Positions 45,713 to 53,907 of a stretch of 64,000 nt of DNA are shown in pieces. The notes below the pieces were generated by a model. That model was not told where the DNA came from. It ran no database searches and was given only the letters and a program-made list of their open reading frames with translations. Source of the stretch: Clostridium saccharobutylicum DSM 13864 (GTDB lineage: Bacteria; Bacillota; Clostridia; Clostridiales; Clostridiaceae); the NCBI RefSeq assembly GCF_000473995.1, contig NC_022571.1, positions 3,689,416 to 3,753,415 on the forward strand, given 5' to 3'. A program made the position numbers and the translations under genes. How positions within the stretch are numbered: the first letter of the stretch is position 1; the number at the start of each line of letters is the position of its first letter.

Positions 45713-46963
45713 CTACAACGATATTATCCTAATAAATCCTAGTACCAATCCAATCAAAAATCCACAAATTGCTCCATTTACCCTTATCCACTGCAAATCA
45801 TCTCCAACTTTATCTTCAATCAAATCTATAAGCATTTCATTATCTAACTTCTCTACATTCTCTTTAACAAGCTTTCCTATTTTCTGATGATTATTATTAA
45901 TGCAATCTGATACCTGACCTTGAACATATAGTTCTAACTTAGTAATAAGCACAGGGTCTTTTAAAATATTATCTATCAAATTATCTAATAATGGTAATAT
46001 TGTTTCTTCTATATAACTTCCATTATCAATATAGTCTAATAATAAACTCTGAACTTTATTTACAATTTTATTTATGTAGTCATATAAATAATCACTGCTA
46101 ATTAGATTTTCTTTATACTCATCTATCTTTTGCATGATATTTTCGTTATTACTGATCTTATCTATATTCTCACGTATCCATTCAATAATCATCACTCTAT
46201 TAGAATTGTCTACATCTTTTAATTCATTTATAATTAAAATGATAAATTCTTTAATTATACTTCCCACTTTTTCTTCACCAGCAACACTTAAACCTTTTTT
46301 TAACATATGCTCAAGTATTCCATCCGCTTTGAAATTTTTTATAGCTGTAAATGCTGCCTTTGAAATTTTATTCTCTATATCTTCTCTATTTACTACTTCT
46401 TCAAGTTTATTTAGCAAAAAATCAAGAATTTTATCTTCATAATTATGCTTTAAATATAAATTAGTTAATACATGTGTAACTTTTCTAGATTCCAATCCAT
46501 TTAAATACCTAATTATTGTCTTATGTATATATTCAGAAATTTCATTTGTTGAAAAGGAATATATAACACTCTTAGTTATGTAATTTATTCCTGATTGAAC
46601 TTCATTAGAATACATTTTATCTTTACATAATTCCAAAAATTTTTTTACAACATTTAATTCATGAATTTTATTTATAATACTTGATTTATTAAGCAAATTA
46701 TTTTCAACCATTGAAACTAATGATGCAGTTATTCTATCACGATTGTTTGGCAGTAATGCTGTATGAGGTATTGAAATACCAAATGGATAACGAAAAAGTG
46801 CATACACTGCAAACCAATCTGCAAGGCCACCAACTAGTCCTGCTTCAAATCCACTTTGCAAAAGCATTATCATTATACTATTCCTTGAAAATAACGTGTA
46901 CATATATCCAATTAACATAATAACTAATGATATTAAAGCTTTATGATTTGTTTTTATTTTCAT
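45713..46963 (-). CDS. DUF445-family membrane protein
   Basis: 416 aa. N-terminal helices (about 10-40) followed by the family block GFEAGLVGGLADWFAVYALFRYPFGISIPHTALLPNNRDRI, a long helical cytoplasmic or stalk region (85-380), and the C-terminal block LQWIRVNGAICGFLIGLVLGF. This is the DUF445 (YheB-like) family; its function is unknown. It ends ~180 nt from the P2-type ATPase gene in the same orientation and is divergent from the helical protein genes, so it belongs to the ATPase island. Confidence 0.88.
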   Translation of the reverse strand: MKIKTNHKALISLVIMLIGYMYTLFSRNSIMIMLLQSGFEAGLVGGLADWFAVYALFRYPFGISIPHTALLPNNRDRITASLVSMVENNLLNKSSIINKIHELNVVKKFLELCKDKMYSNEVQSGINYITKSVIYSFSTNEISEYIHKTIIRYLNGLESRKVTHVLTNLYLKHNYEDKILDFLLNKLEEVVNREDIENKISKAAFTAIKNFKADGILEHMLKKGLSVAGEEKVGSIIKEFIILIINELKDVDNSNRVMIIEWIRENIDKISNNENIMQKIDEYKENLISSDYLYDYINKIVNKVQSLLLDYIDNGSYIEETILPLLDNLIDNILKDPVLITKLELYVQGQVSDCINNNHQKIGKLVKENVEKLDNEMLIDLIEDKVGDDLQWIRVNGAICGFLIGLVLGFIRIISL

Positions 46964-47202
46964 TTTATCCCTCCTTTGTAGTGAGTATATTATATGTAAT
47001 TTAGTTTTTATTTATAAATTTTAGTAAATTGGTTACACTTAATACTAAAATAATTATAAAAATAGTGAATTGTAAATATGAAATAAAGTATGATGTATAT
47101 TTACATGTATTATTTGGAATAAATAATCTTATGAGTTAACTTTTTATAGTTAGTTTTTTATCGATAATTTTATTATTTAAGATAATATAAAACAATGTAA
47201 AC

Positions 47203-47652
47203 ATGGAGGTATTATTAATGGAAAACATAGAACAAATGAGTCAAGAAATAAATGAATTGAAACAAAAATATGATTCTATAATACAAAAATTAGATACTAT
47301 TGAAAAAGAAAATCAAAATAAAGAAGTTTATATTAAACAAACTCAAAATAATTTTGAAACTATAAATAATACAATGAAAGAACTTATGGAAAAAATCAAT
47401 TCAATGGTTGAAGATAAAGAAGCAAATAAGATGTTTAATAATTCTAATAAAAGTGACTTTTCCTTTAAGGATAGAATTGCATCTCCTATGAAAAAGTTTA
47501 CTATTAAAACTATAGGTACAGTCTTTACTATGGCTGATTATGCTTCTGAAAAAATGTCTTATGCAAAAGAAAGCCTAGAAGATATTGTTGCTGAAGCTCA
47601 ATATGAAAGTAAGAAAAAAAGAGCTACTGTAATGTCAAACAGTCACTCCTAA
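47203..47652 (+). CDS. coiled-coil protein of the ATPase island
   Basis: 149 aa. Residues 1-70 are a clear coiled coil (IEQMSQEINELKQKYDSIIQKLDTIEKENQN...), then a basic/aromatic half (FKDRIASPMKKFTIKTIGTVFTMADYASEKM SYAKESLEDI-type pattern) with amphipathic helices, ending in a polar tail. It has no transmembrane helix. ATG follows GGAGG. It reads away from DUF445. I do not recognise a named family; a membrane-peripheral scaffold is suggested by the amphipathic segment. Confidence 0.7.
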   Translation: MEVLLMENIEQMSQEINELKQKYDSIIQKLDTIEKENQNKEVYIKQTQNNFETINNTMKELMEKINSMVEDKEANKMFNNSNKSDFSFKDRIASPMKKFTIKTIGTVFTMADYASEKMSYAKESLEDIVAEAQYESKKKRATVMSNSHS

Positions 47653-47797
47653 AACATTGGAATTATAAATAAAATAATCTGCTTCGCATACTTGAACTTC
47701 ACTTACTTCAAAAAGTTATGCACAGATTTGACTGCATTATAATTTTCTATATATAAACAAAATCCTCTTCCGAGAAACTATTTTTAAAAAATGTTAT

Positions 47798-47846
47798 CAC
47801 GGAAGCTTTTAGCTTTATAAATAAGCTATAGCTTCCGTGTTATTTT
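47798..47846 (+). terminator. terminator after the coiled-coil gene
   Basis: CACGGAAGCTTTTAGCTT (47798-47815) pairs with AAGCTATAGCTTCCGTG (47823-47839; one bulge), followed by TTATTTTTC. Between it and the gene a block at 47672-47760 repeats that at 42335-42470. Confidence 0.75.
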
Positions 47847-47889
47847 TCAGCATAAAATCTTATATGATACCAAGGAGGAAATCATCATT

Positions 47890-48138
47890 ATGAAGGAAAA
47901 AGAGACTTTAGTGACACTTGAAACAAAATTATCAGATATAGAAATAAGAGTTAATGAAGCTATATCTTTTGGTTTAGAAAGTATAAAATCTAATCCTTCC
48001 TTTGAAAAAGATATCATTAAAATGTTTATGAATACATCTGCTCAAATAAATACTTACTTTTTTAATGAAACAGAAAAAACTGGTACTGAACATGTAGGCA
48101 AAAGTGTAATGAAATATGCTATGTTTAAAAAACTTTGA
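47890..48138 (+). CDS. 82-aa helical protein of the ATPase island
   Basis: A soluble, helix-rich small protein (TLVTLETKLSDIEIRVNEAISFGLESIKS...), no membrane segment and no cysteine. The start has GGAGG at nine bases. It sits between the coiled-coil gene and the small membrane gene. Function unknown. Confidence 0.65.
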   Translation: MKEKETLVTLETKLSDIEIRVNEAISFGLESIKSNPSFEKDIIKMFMNTSAQINTYFFNETEKTGTEHVGKSVMKYAMFKKL

Positions 48139-48304
48139 TTATATATATTGCAAAATGATTTATTCATGGATTTAGTGAGATAGTACTTAGTTTTAATATA
48201 GATTTCAACTTTCAATATATATAATAAATAACTTAATGAATAAATTACACTTTACTGGAAATAATTCAAAAATATATTCGTATTTTAGATGGAGGTATTT
48301 TTAA

Positions 48305-48547
48305 ATGAAATTAAATAAAAAAACTTTGTTTCTTGGAGTAATTTTTGGATCAATCGGAACTTCATTATATAGCTCTATAAAAAATTATAGAAAAAAGGCT
48401 GAATCTATTAATGAATCAAATTATCCTTATAATATGATAGATATTAATAATGATGAAGATGATAGTGTAATGACTTCAGTACAACAATTAAAAAAACAAA
48501 CAAATACACTAGAAGATAAATTAAATAAATTTAAGACGCAATTTTAA
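48305..48547 (+). CDS. 80-aa single-helix membrane protein with coiled coil
   Basis: One N-terminal helix with glycines (LFLGVIFGSIGTSLYSSI, residues 8-25), a basic loop, an acidic patch NNDEDD (about 50-55) that could bind cations, and a C-terminal coiled coil (VQQLKKQTNTLEDKLNKF). It lies ~97 nt before the degenerate ATPase. This layout (short helix, charged loop, helix) is similar to the PacL proteins that organise mycobacterial P-ATPases; sequence homology is not claimed. Confidence 0.7.
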   Translation: MKLNKKTLFLGVIFGSIGTSLYSSIKNYRKKAESINESNYPYNMIDINNDEDDSVMTSVQQLKKQTNTLEDKLNKFKTQF

Positions 48548-48644
48548 AAATAATATTTTGCTTAAATCACCTGAACAATATATTTAATTGTAAGATATTA
48601 TTTTTTCTATGTACGTAATTTTATTATTAAAGAGGTGATTTATA

Positions 48645-50819
48645 TTGGAGTGTTTAAGTAATTTGCCAGGAAGAGTCAGATTTAAATCATTAGATATATA
48701 CTACAATACAGATTTTTCGGAATACATAGAAAAATACACAAACAGTCTCTACGGAGTAAAATATACAAAAGTAACCAAAAATACTGGATCAATATTAATT
48801 TTATACGATATACATAAAACTACCTTACAAATACTTAAAGAAAATATAGAAAATGCTCTTTCATGTCCCTTAGCTAAAGATGATGCTAGATTAAAAAATT
48901 TTGATGAATATTTTCATTCCATGAAAAACAGAAAAGCAGCAAAAATAAAATTCCTATTTTGGTCTACATTTTACCTTGTACTTAAAATTAAAAGTTCTAT
49001 TTATGGGAAATTTTCAGCAAGTAGAAATTTAAATGTACTAAAAGTTGCTTCTTTAGTAACTATTATTGGAGGATATCCTCTATTAAAAAAACTATATAAA
49101 AAACTTGCTAAAAGTATACCAACAGATGAAGATATTTTATTAGAACTCACTGCTTTATCTTTTACAATTTTGAGAGAAAGCTCTAGAGGCGTTTTGGTTC
49201 TTATGTTTAAAGCTTTAAATGATTATATTAAATTTTCATCTGAAGTTGAAAGCAGAAAAGCCTTGTTAGATTCTTCTGGATACAATTATAGGATGGCTTG
49301 GGTCAAATCAAACAATGATAATAATATTTTAATTTCATTGGATTCATTAAAAATCGGAGATTATATTTATGTTTATAAGGGCGAAGTTGTACCTGCCGAA
49401 GGAATTATAGAAGACGGTAATGCTTTAATAAATACTTTATATTTCACTGGACAATCAACAATTTTCCATTCTAAAAAGGGTCTTAAAATTTATGAAGGCA
49501 CTGCAATAATTTCTGGTTATTTAAAAATTAAAATTACTACACTACCACAGTTAACAGAAAAAGTTGATATTTCACCTGAAAAACTTTATATTCACAATAG
49601 AACTAAAGGATTTCAAGATAAAATGACTCCTGTTGCATTAATAGCTTCTAGCCTAAGTTCAATATTTACAAACACTATATTAAGCGCATTTTCTACATTA
49701 CTTGCATTGAGCCCTAAAGCTAGTTCTGTAGCATTAAATTCAGGAATTAAAAATTATATATCATTATTAAATAAGAATCATATTTATCTTAGAAATCCAA
49801 ATACTTTTGAAAATATATTAAATGTAAATAAAATTATGTTTGATAAAACTGGAACTTTAACATATGGTAAGATGAAGATTATATCTATAGATTCATTTGA
49901 TGATAATTATTCAGAAATGGAACTTCTTAAAATATGTGCTACTTGTGAATATGAGAACTTTCACCCTATTTCTGTAACTTTAAAAGATGCATGTAAAAAT
50001 ATTGATATTAACAAAATTGATAGTTCTGTACTTATACCATCTGAAGGTGTTAAAGCAAATTACAATAGCAATGAAGTTTTAATTGGAAATAAAAAGTTGA
50101 TGGAGAACAATAACATAGATCTTTCAAAAGGAAATGAACAATATATAAATTACCAAAACAAATTTTTAATACCTATATTCATAGCTATAAACCAAAAACT
50201 TGTAGGTATTATAGTTTTGGATGATATTTTAAGAAATGACTCTAAAGATTTAATTAATAGATTAAAATATAATAATATAAATGATTTATCCATAATAACA
50301 GGTGATTCCAATGTTAAAGCGAAACAAATAGGTAATCAATTAGGTATAACTAAAATATATAGTAATGTAAATTACTTTGAAAAAGCTGACATAGTTAAAC
50401 ATAAAAGTACTCACAATACAGTTATGATGATTGGTGATGGCATTAATGATGTTTTAGCTATGAAAGCTGCAGATATTAGTATAAGTTTTGCTAATAGTTC
50501 TTGCAACAAAGTAAAACTGCATTCTGATTGTATTATATACGATAATGATTTAACAAAAATCGCAGATTTAATATCTTTGTCTCAGAAATCTTATAGTGCT
50601 ATTACTCGAACTATTTTGTTTTCAAATTTGTATAATGTAGTTCTTGGTTTAATTGCTTTTTGTGGAAACCTCAATGTATTTACAGCAAAATCTCTAAATA
50701 CACTGAACTCATTATTAGTATTATTACTTAACCAAAGAATTAGATATATAAAACCAAGCAAAATAGATGACAGATTCTACTTAAAACAAAATGATAATCC
50801 TATAAAACTGCTAAATTAA
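48645..50819 (+). CDS. degenerate P1B-like ATPase with N-terminal HMA-like domain
   Basis: 724 aa, TTG start with AGAGGTG seven bases upstream. Residues 1-80 are an HMA-like domain without CXXC (LPGRVRFKS ... GSILILYD). Kept: phosphorylation site FDKTGTLT (Asp near 401), P1B-type HP motif FHPIS (near 438) and MIGDGINDVLAMKAADIS (near 596). Lost: the actuator TGES, read as TGQS (Gln near 270), and the CPC metal site, read as SPKAS (near 355). It is near a P1B enzyme in length but shorter in membrane span. It may be a regulator or sensor rather than a pump. Confidence 0.8.
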   Translation: MECLSNLPGRVRFKSLDIYYNTDFSEYIEKYTNSLYGVKYTKVTKNTGSILILYDIHKTTLQILKENIENALSCPLAKDDARLKNFDEYFHSMKNRKAAKIKFLFWSTFYLVLKIKSSIYGKFSASRNLNVLKVASLVTIIGGYPLLKKLYKKLAKSIPTDEDILLELTALSFTILRESSRGVLVLMFKALNDYIKFSSEVESRKALLDSSGYNYRMAWVKSNNDNNILISLDSLKIGDYIYVYKGEVVPAEGIIEDGNALINTLYFTGQSTIFHSKKGLKIYEGTAIISGYLKIKITTLPQLTEKVDISPEKLYIHNRTKGFQDKMTPVALIASSLSSIFTNTILSAFSTLLALSPKASSVALNSGIKNYISLLNKNHIYLRNPNTFENILNVNKIMFDKTGTLTYGKMKIISIDSFDDNYSEMELLKICATCEYENFHPISVTLKDACKNIDINKIDSSVLIPSEGVKANYNSNEVLIGNKKLMENNNIDLSKGNEQYINYQNKFLIPIFIAINQKLVGIIVLDDILRNDSKDLINRLKYNNINDLSIITGDSNVKAKQIGNQLGITKIYSNVNYFEKADIVKHKSTHNTVMMIGDGINDVLAMKAADISISFANSSCNKVKLHSDCIIYDNDLTKIADLISLSQKSYSAITRTILFSNLYNVVLGLIAFCGNLNVFTAKSLNTLNSLLVLLLNQRIRYIKPSKIDDRFYLKQNDNPIKLLN

Positions 50820-50832
50820 ATACGTTTGATTT

Positions 50833-51095
50833 ATGGATATCTTGAAGTTTGAAGTTATGTGATGACTAACCGAAAGGAATGGTGCTCTGTTGTTTCGGTT
50901 ACTAGAGAAAATGTCTGTGGATTTCTAACAGCAAAAGTTGTTCCATTCCAGCATGCTCCTTAAACAAGTTAATGACATGCAAGAATGGAACAACTTTTGC
51001 CAAAAAAATCCTACAGTCCTTTTCTCCATGTAACACTTCACAAAAGAGCACCATTTCTTTCTAGTTCAGAATATATTTCAATGCATAAATTTAGT
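50833..51095. repeat. nested family 1 palindrome with inserted second palindrome
   Basis: Left end GATATCTTGAAGTTTGAAG with TTATG, ACTAACCGAAAG, inner arms AAAGGAATGGTGCTC (50873-50887) / GAGCACCATTTCTTT (51046-51060). Between GAGAAAA (50904-50910) and AAGAGCACC (51043) sits ~135 nt that is absent from the copy at 41886 and contains a perfect 18-bp inverted repeat (50931-50948 / 50983-51000, core AAAAGTTGTTCCATTC). So one palindrome lies in the middle of another. 51096-51157 is AT-rich without a gene. Confidence 0.8.
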
Positions 51096-51157
51096 TAGTA
51101 ATGAGCCTGCTGAGAAAGTCCTTATATTTTTTATAAATAGTTTAGACAAACAAATCA

Positions 51158-51165
51158 GGTGACAG
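51158..51165. repeat. left target site duplication
   Basis: GGTGACAG directly before the left IS end; identical copy at 52690-52697. Confidence 0.9.
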
Positions 51166-51169
51166 GGGA

Positions 51170-51215
51170 CAGTAGATAGTTTTGTGTAAAAAACAAAACT
51201 ATCTACTGTTTTTTT
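51170..51215 (+). terminator. hairpin terminator inside the IS left end
   Basis: CAGTAGATAGTTTTGT (51170-51185) and ACAAAACTATCTACTG (51193-51208) are perfect 16-bp arms followed by seven T. It uses the terminal repeat itself as one arm and would stop outside transcripts before the transposase. Confidence 0.88.
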
Positions 51216-51272
51216 ACATAATCAGTTGGTAGTTTTGGAATAATATACATAAAGAATAAAGGAGGAATATGT

Positions 51273-52511
51273 ATGTCAAAACCAATTGATGATGACTTTG
51301 ATTACAAAGCTGAGGTAAAGAAATGTAAGACTATCGATGATGTCATGGGTAAAAATGGTTTAATTCAAAGATTAGTTAAAGATGTGTTAGAAAATATTTT
51401 AGAAGGTGAAATGGAAGAACACCTTGGAAGAAATAAATATCAAAGAGCAGAAACTAATGATTCTACAAAAAAGAATTATCGAAATGGATATAGTACCAAA
51501 AATCTTAGAAGTTCCTTCGGTGACGTCGATTTAGACGTACCAAGAGATAGGAATGCTGAATTTGAGCCACAAATTATAAAGAAATACGAAACTGTGTGTA
51601 CAGAATTAGATAAAAAGGTGATTTCTCTTTACGCAAAAGGAATGACCACAAGTGATATTCAAGCAGAAATAGAGGACTTATATGGAATAACAATATCACC
51701 TTCTATGGTATCTAGAATTACAGATAAAGTTATGGAAAGTGCTGTTGAGTGGCAAAATAGATCACTAGATAAAGTTTATCCAATAGTGTATTTGGATGCT
51801 ATGTATTTCAAGGTGCGAAGCAATGGAAAGATTATGAATAAAGCTGTTTATATATGCTTAGGATACAACATGCAAGGATACAAAGAAATTTTAGGAAGTT
51901 GGGTAGATGAAGCTGAGGGTGCTAAGTTTTGGTTAAAGATATGCACTGATCTTAAAAATAGAGGCGTACGAGAAATCCTTATAGCATGTATGGACGGATT
52001 AAAGGGGTTACCAGAAGCCATTAAAACTGTATTTCCATCAGTTAACATTCAAACATGTATTGTTCACCAAATAAGAAACTCAGTTAAGTATATAGCATCA
52101 AAAGATAAGAAAGAATTTATTAAAGATTTAAAATGTGTTTATAAGGCTTCAACTGAGGAACTTGCGCTAGCGCAGCTCGATAATTTAAAGGATAAGTGGG
52201 GAGATAAATATGCTATTGTAATAGATTCGTGGTATAACAATTGGAGTCACCTATCAACATTCTTCACTTTCTCTCCTGAAATAAGAAAAATGATATATAC
52301 AACTAATACGCTTGAAGGATTTAACAGACAAATACGTAAGTATACTAAATCAAGAACTGTATTTCCAACCGATGAATCTTTAAGTAAATGTGTTTATCTA
52401 GCTACTATGGAAATTATAGAAAAGTGGACTCAACCAACACCAAATTGGGGTCGTACTTTAGCAGAATTATCAATAGTATTTGAAGAACAATTAAATGATG
52501 AATTAGCTTAA
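51273..52511 (+). CDS. IS256-family (mutator-type) transposase
   Basis: 412-aa DDE transposase catalysing copy-out transposition of the surrounding element. N-terminal DNA-binding region with EMEEHLGRNKYQRAE, central helix KGMTTSDIQAEIEDLYG, then the catalytic acids in YLDAMYFKV, ACMDGLKGLPEAI and TLEGFNRQIRKYTK, with CIVHQIRNSVKY as a family block. GGAGG precedes ATG. Full length, no frameshift, so probably active. A 12-bp hairpin at 52612-52647 (AAATATTACTGG / CCAGTAATATTT) terminates it. Confidence 0.97.
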   Translation: MSKPIDDDFDYKAEVKKCKTIDDVMGKNGLIQRLVKDVLENILEGEMEEHLGRNKYQRAETNDSTKKNYRNGYSTKNLRSSFGDVDLDVPRDRNAEFEPQIIKKYETVCTELDKKVISLYAKGMTTSDIQAEIEDLYGITISPSMVSRITDKVMESAVEWQNRSLDKVYPIVYLDAMYFKVRSNGKIMNKAVYICLGYNMQGYKEILGSWVDEAEGAKFWLKICTDLKNRGVREILIACMDGLKGLPEAIKTVFPSVNIQTCIVHQIRNSVKYIASKDKKEFIKDLKCVYKASTEELALAQLDNLKDKWGDKYAIVIDSWYNNWSHLSTFFTFSPEIRKMIYTTNTLEGFNRQIRKYTKSRTVFPTDESLSKCVYLATMEIIEKWTQPTPNWGRTLAELSIVFEEQLNDELA

Positions 52512-52689
52512 TAGCTTGTACTTTTTGCTAAACTTTATGTATAATATCTGATTTTTCACTAATACTATAAATGGATATAAAACATATTTTTAGCATTTAC
52601 TAAAAATAAAAAAATATTACTGGACCATAAAATTTCCAGTAATATTTAAATAACAAATATACTAATAACACAAAATTATCTAGAGTCCC

Positions 52690-52697
52690 GGTGACAG
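52690..52697. repeat. right target site duplication
   Basis: GGTGACAG directly after the right IS end; identical copy at 51158-51165. Confidence 0.9.
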
Positions 52698-52950
52698 TAA
52701 TACTTCTAATAGTCTTGTAACAATTTCTTATACATAAATGACCTTCAAAAATATACATATATACCTATTCAGCCGTATTTTTCAGTTACCTCATTAGTAA
52801 TTTATTTATCGACATATTTCAATTTTATGTAATCACTGGATAAACAAACTTATAACAGTCTTCTCTTCATATTCTTTTAACTTTCAAACTGTTTGTAAAA
52901 AAGTATTTTTTCTAAAGTACTTATATATTTATATCTTAAGATATTTTCTA

Positions 52951-53004
52951 CACTAGAAAGAATACAGCTTCTTTCGGTTGATTACCACATAACTTGTTAT
53001 CTAG
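52951..53004. repeat. family 1 repeat, right end
   Basis: CACTAGAAAGAATACAGCTT CTTTCGGTTGATTACCACATAAC: the right end with AAAGAATACAGCTTC shared with the copy at 3442-3504 and TTTCGGTT with the others. It is near the 3' end of the zinc-ribbon gene. 52698-52950 is AT-rich with no gene seen. Confidence 0.6.
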
Positions 53005-53907
53005 TTAATTGCGTAAATATTTATTAATGTTTTCTGTATTTATATCATAAAATTCTTTATAGTTAGAATCTGCATTTTGAAATTTCTTAGTAAATTCTTT
53101 GTATTCTGCTTGAGATACGCTAGCATCATTTATTTTACCTTCTAATTCTTTTCCAGTTCCAGCATTATCTGCCCATTTATATACTTGTACACATTGATCA
53201 TTATCTAATTTATATGCTGTTCCCCAGCCATATCCCATCTGTTCTCCATTTATTAAAAATACTTTCTCATCACTTAAATATCCAGCAAATCCTCCATGAC
53301 TTGTATTTATTTTTTGGACATTTACATTATTATTGTTATTGTTATTGTTATATGTAACAACATATATTGCCCAGCTTGCTAAAGAACCTGATTGATTAGA
53401 TAATAACATTTCTGGAACTCCATCTTGATTAATATCTAAAATTAAGAATTTAACAGAACCACTGTTTTTATATTCTGCATTGTTAGTAAGCCATGTTGTA
53501 TCTTGTAATAAAGATGCAAATTTTTCTTTAGCATCTTTGGCATTTTTTTGTTTAGATGCTCTTTCATCATTCTTAGAATTTTGTGTACTTGTTGAAGATG
53601 ATGATTCATTTTCTGTATTAGTTTGTGTTTTAGAATCGGATGATGTATCATCTGCACTTGGTTGCGTAACTCCACTATTTGTTTTGCTTAATGTTTTGTT
53701 TTCACTCATCTTAAATTTATTAGTAAAAAATATAGTTGAACCAATTCCAATAATAATTAAAACTATTACTCCTACAAAAATTTTTGCATTTGGTTTTCTT
53801 TTAATAATGTTGTGGCTATTATATATTGATTCATTAAGTTTATTACCACACTTACTGCAGTATAAATCTCCTTCTTCACTCTTTTGTCCACATTTCTCAC
53901 AGTACAT
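53005..53907 (-). CDS. zinc-ribbon membrane protein with extracellular domain
   Basis: 300 aa. N-terminal zinc ribbon (MYCEKCGQKSEEGDLYCSKCGNKL, residues 3-22, four Cys), a membrane helix (43-62), a Ser/Thr/Asn-rich linker to ~125, then a folded ~170-aa domain with DINQDGVPEMLL, an EF-hand-like calcium loop of FG-GAP type, and CVQVYKWADNAGTGKEL. An eight-residue Asn run (about 196-203) is encoded by a TTATTG-type microsatellite at 53325-53348. Homologous chains are known in clostridia as zinc-ribbon domain proteins; function unknown. Confidence 0.78.
   Translation of the reverse strand: MYCEKCGQKSEEGDLYCSKCGNKLNESIYNSHNIIKRKPNAKIFVGVIVLIIIGIGSTIFFTNKFKMSENKTLSKTNSGVTQPSADDTSSDSKTQTNTENESSSSTSTQNSKNDERASKQKNAKDAKEKFASLLQDTTWLTNNAEYKNSGSVKFLILDINQDGVPEMLLSNQSGSLASWAIYVVTYNNNNNNNNVNVQKINTSHGGFAGYLSDEKVFLINGEQMGYGWGTAYKLDNDQCVQVYKWADNAGTGKELEGKINDASVSQAEYKEFTKKFQNADSNYKEFYDINTENINKYLRN

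Larger units (their letters stand above)
51166..52689 (+). mobile_element. IS256-family insertion sequence, intact
   Basis: 1524-bp element bounded by imperfect inverted repeats of ~24 bp (left GGGACAGTAGATAGTTTTGT; right, reverse complement, GGGACTCTAGATAATTTTGT; 4 mismatches in 24). It is flanked on both sides by GGTGACAG (51158-51165 and 52690-52697), an 8-bp target duplication as usual for IS256. One intact transposase. Intact ends and duplication indicate recent insertion, next to the ATPase island. Confidence 0.93.
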
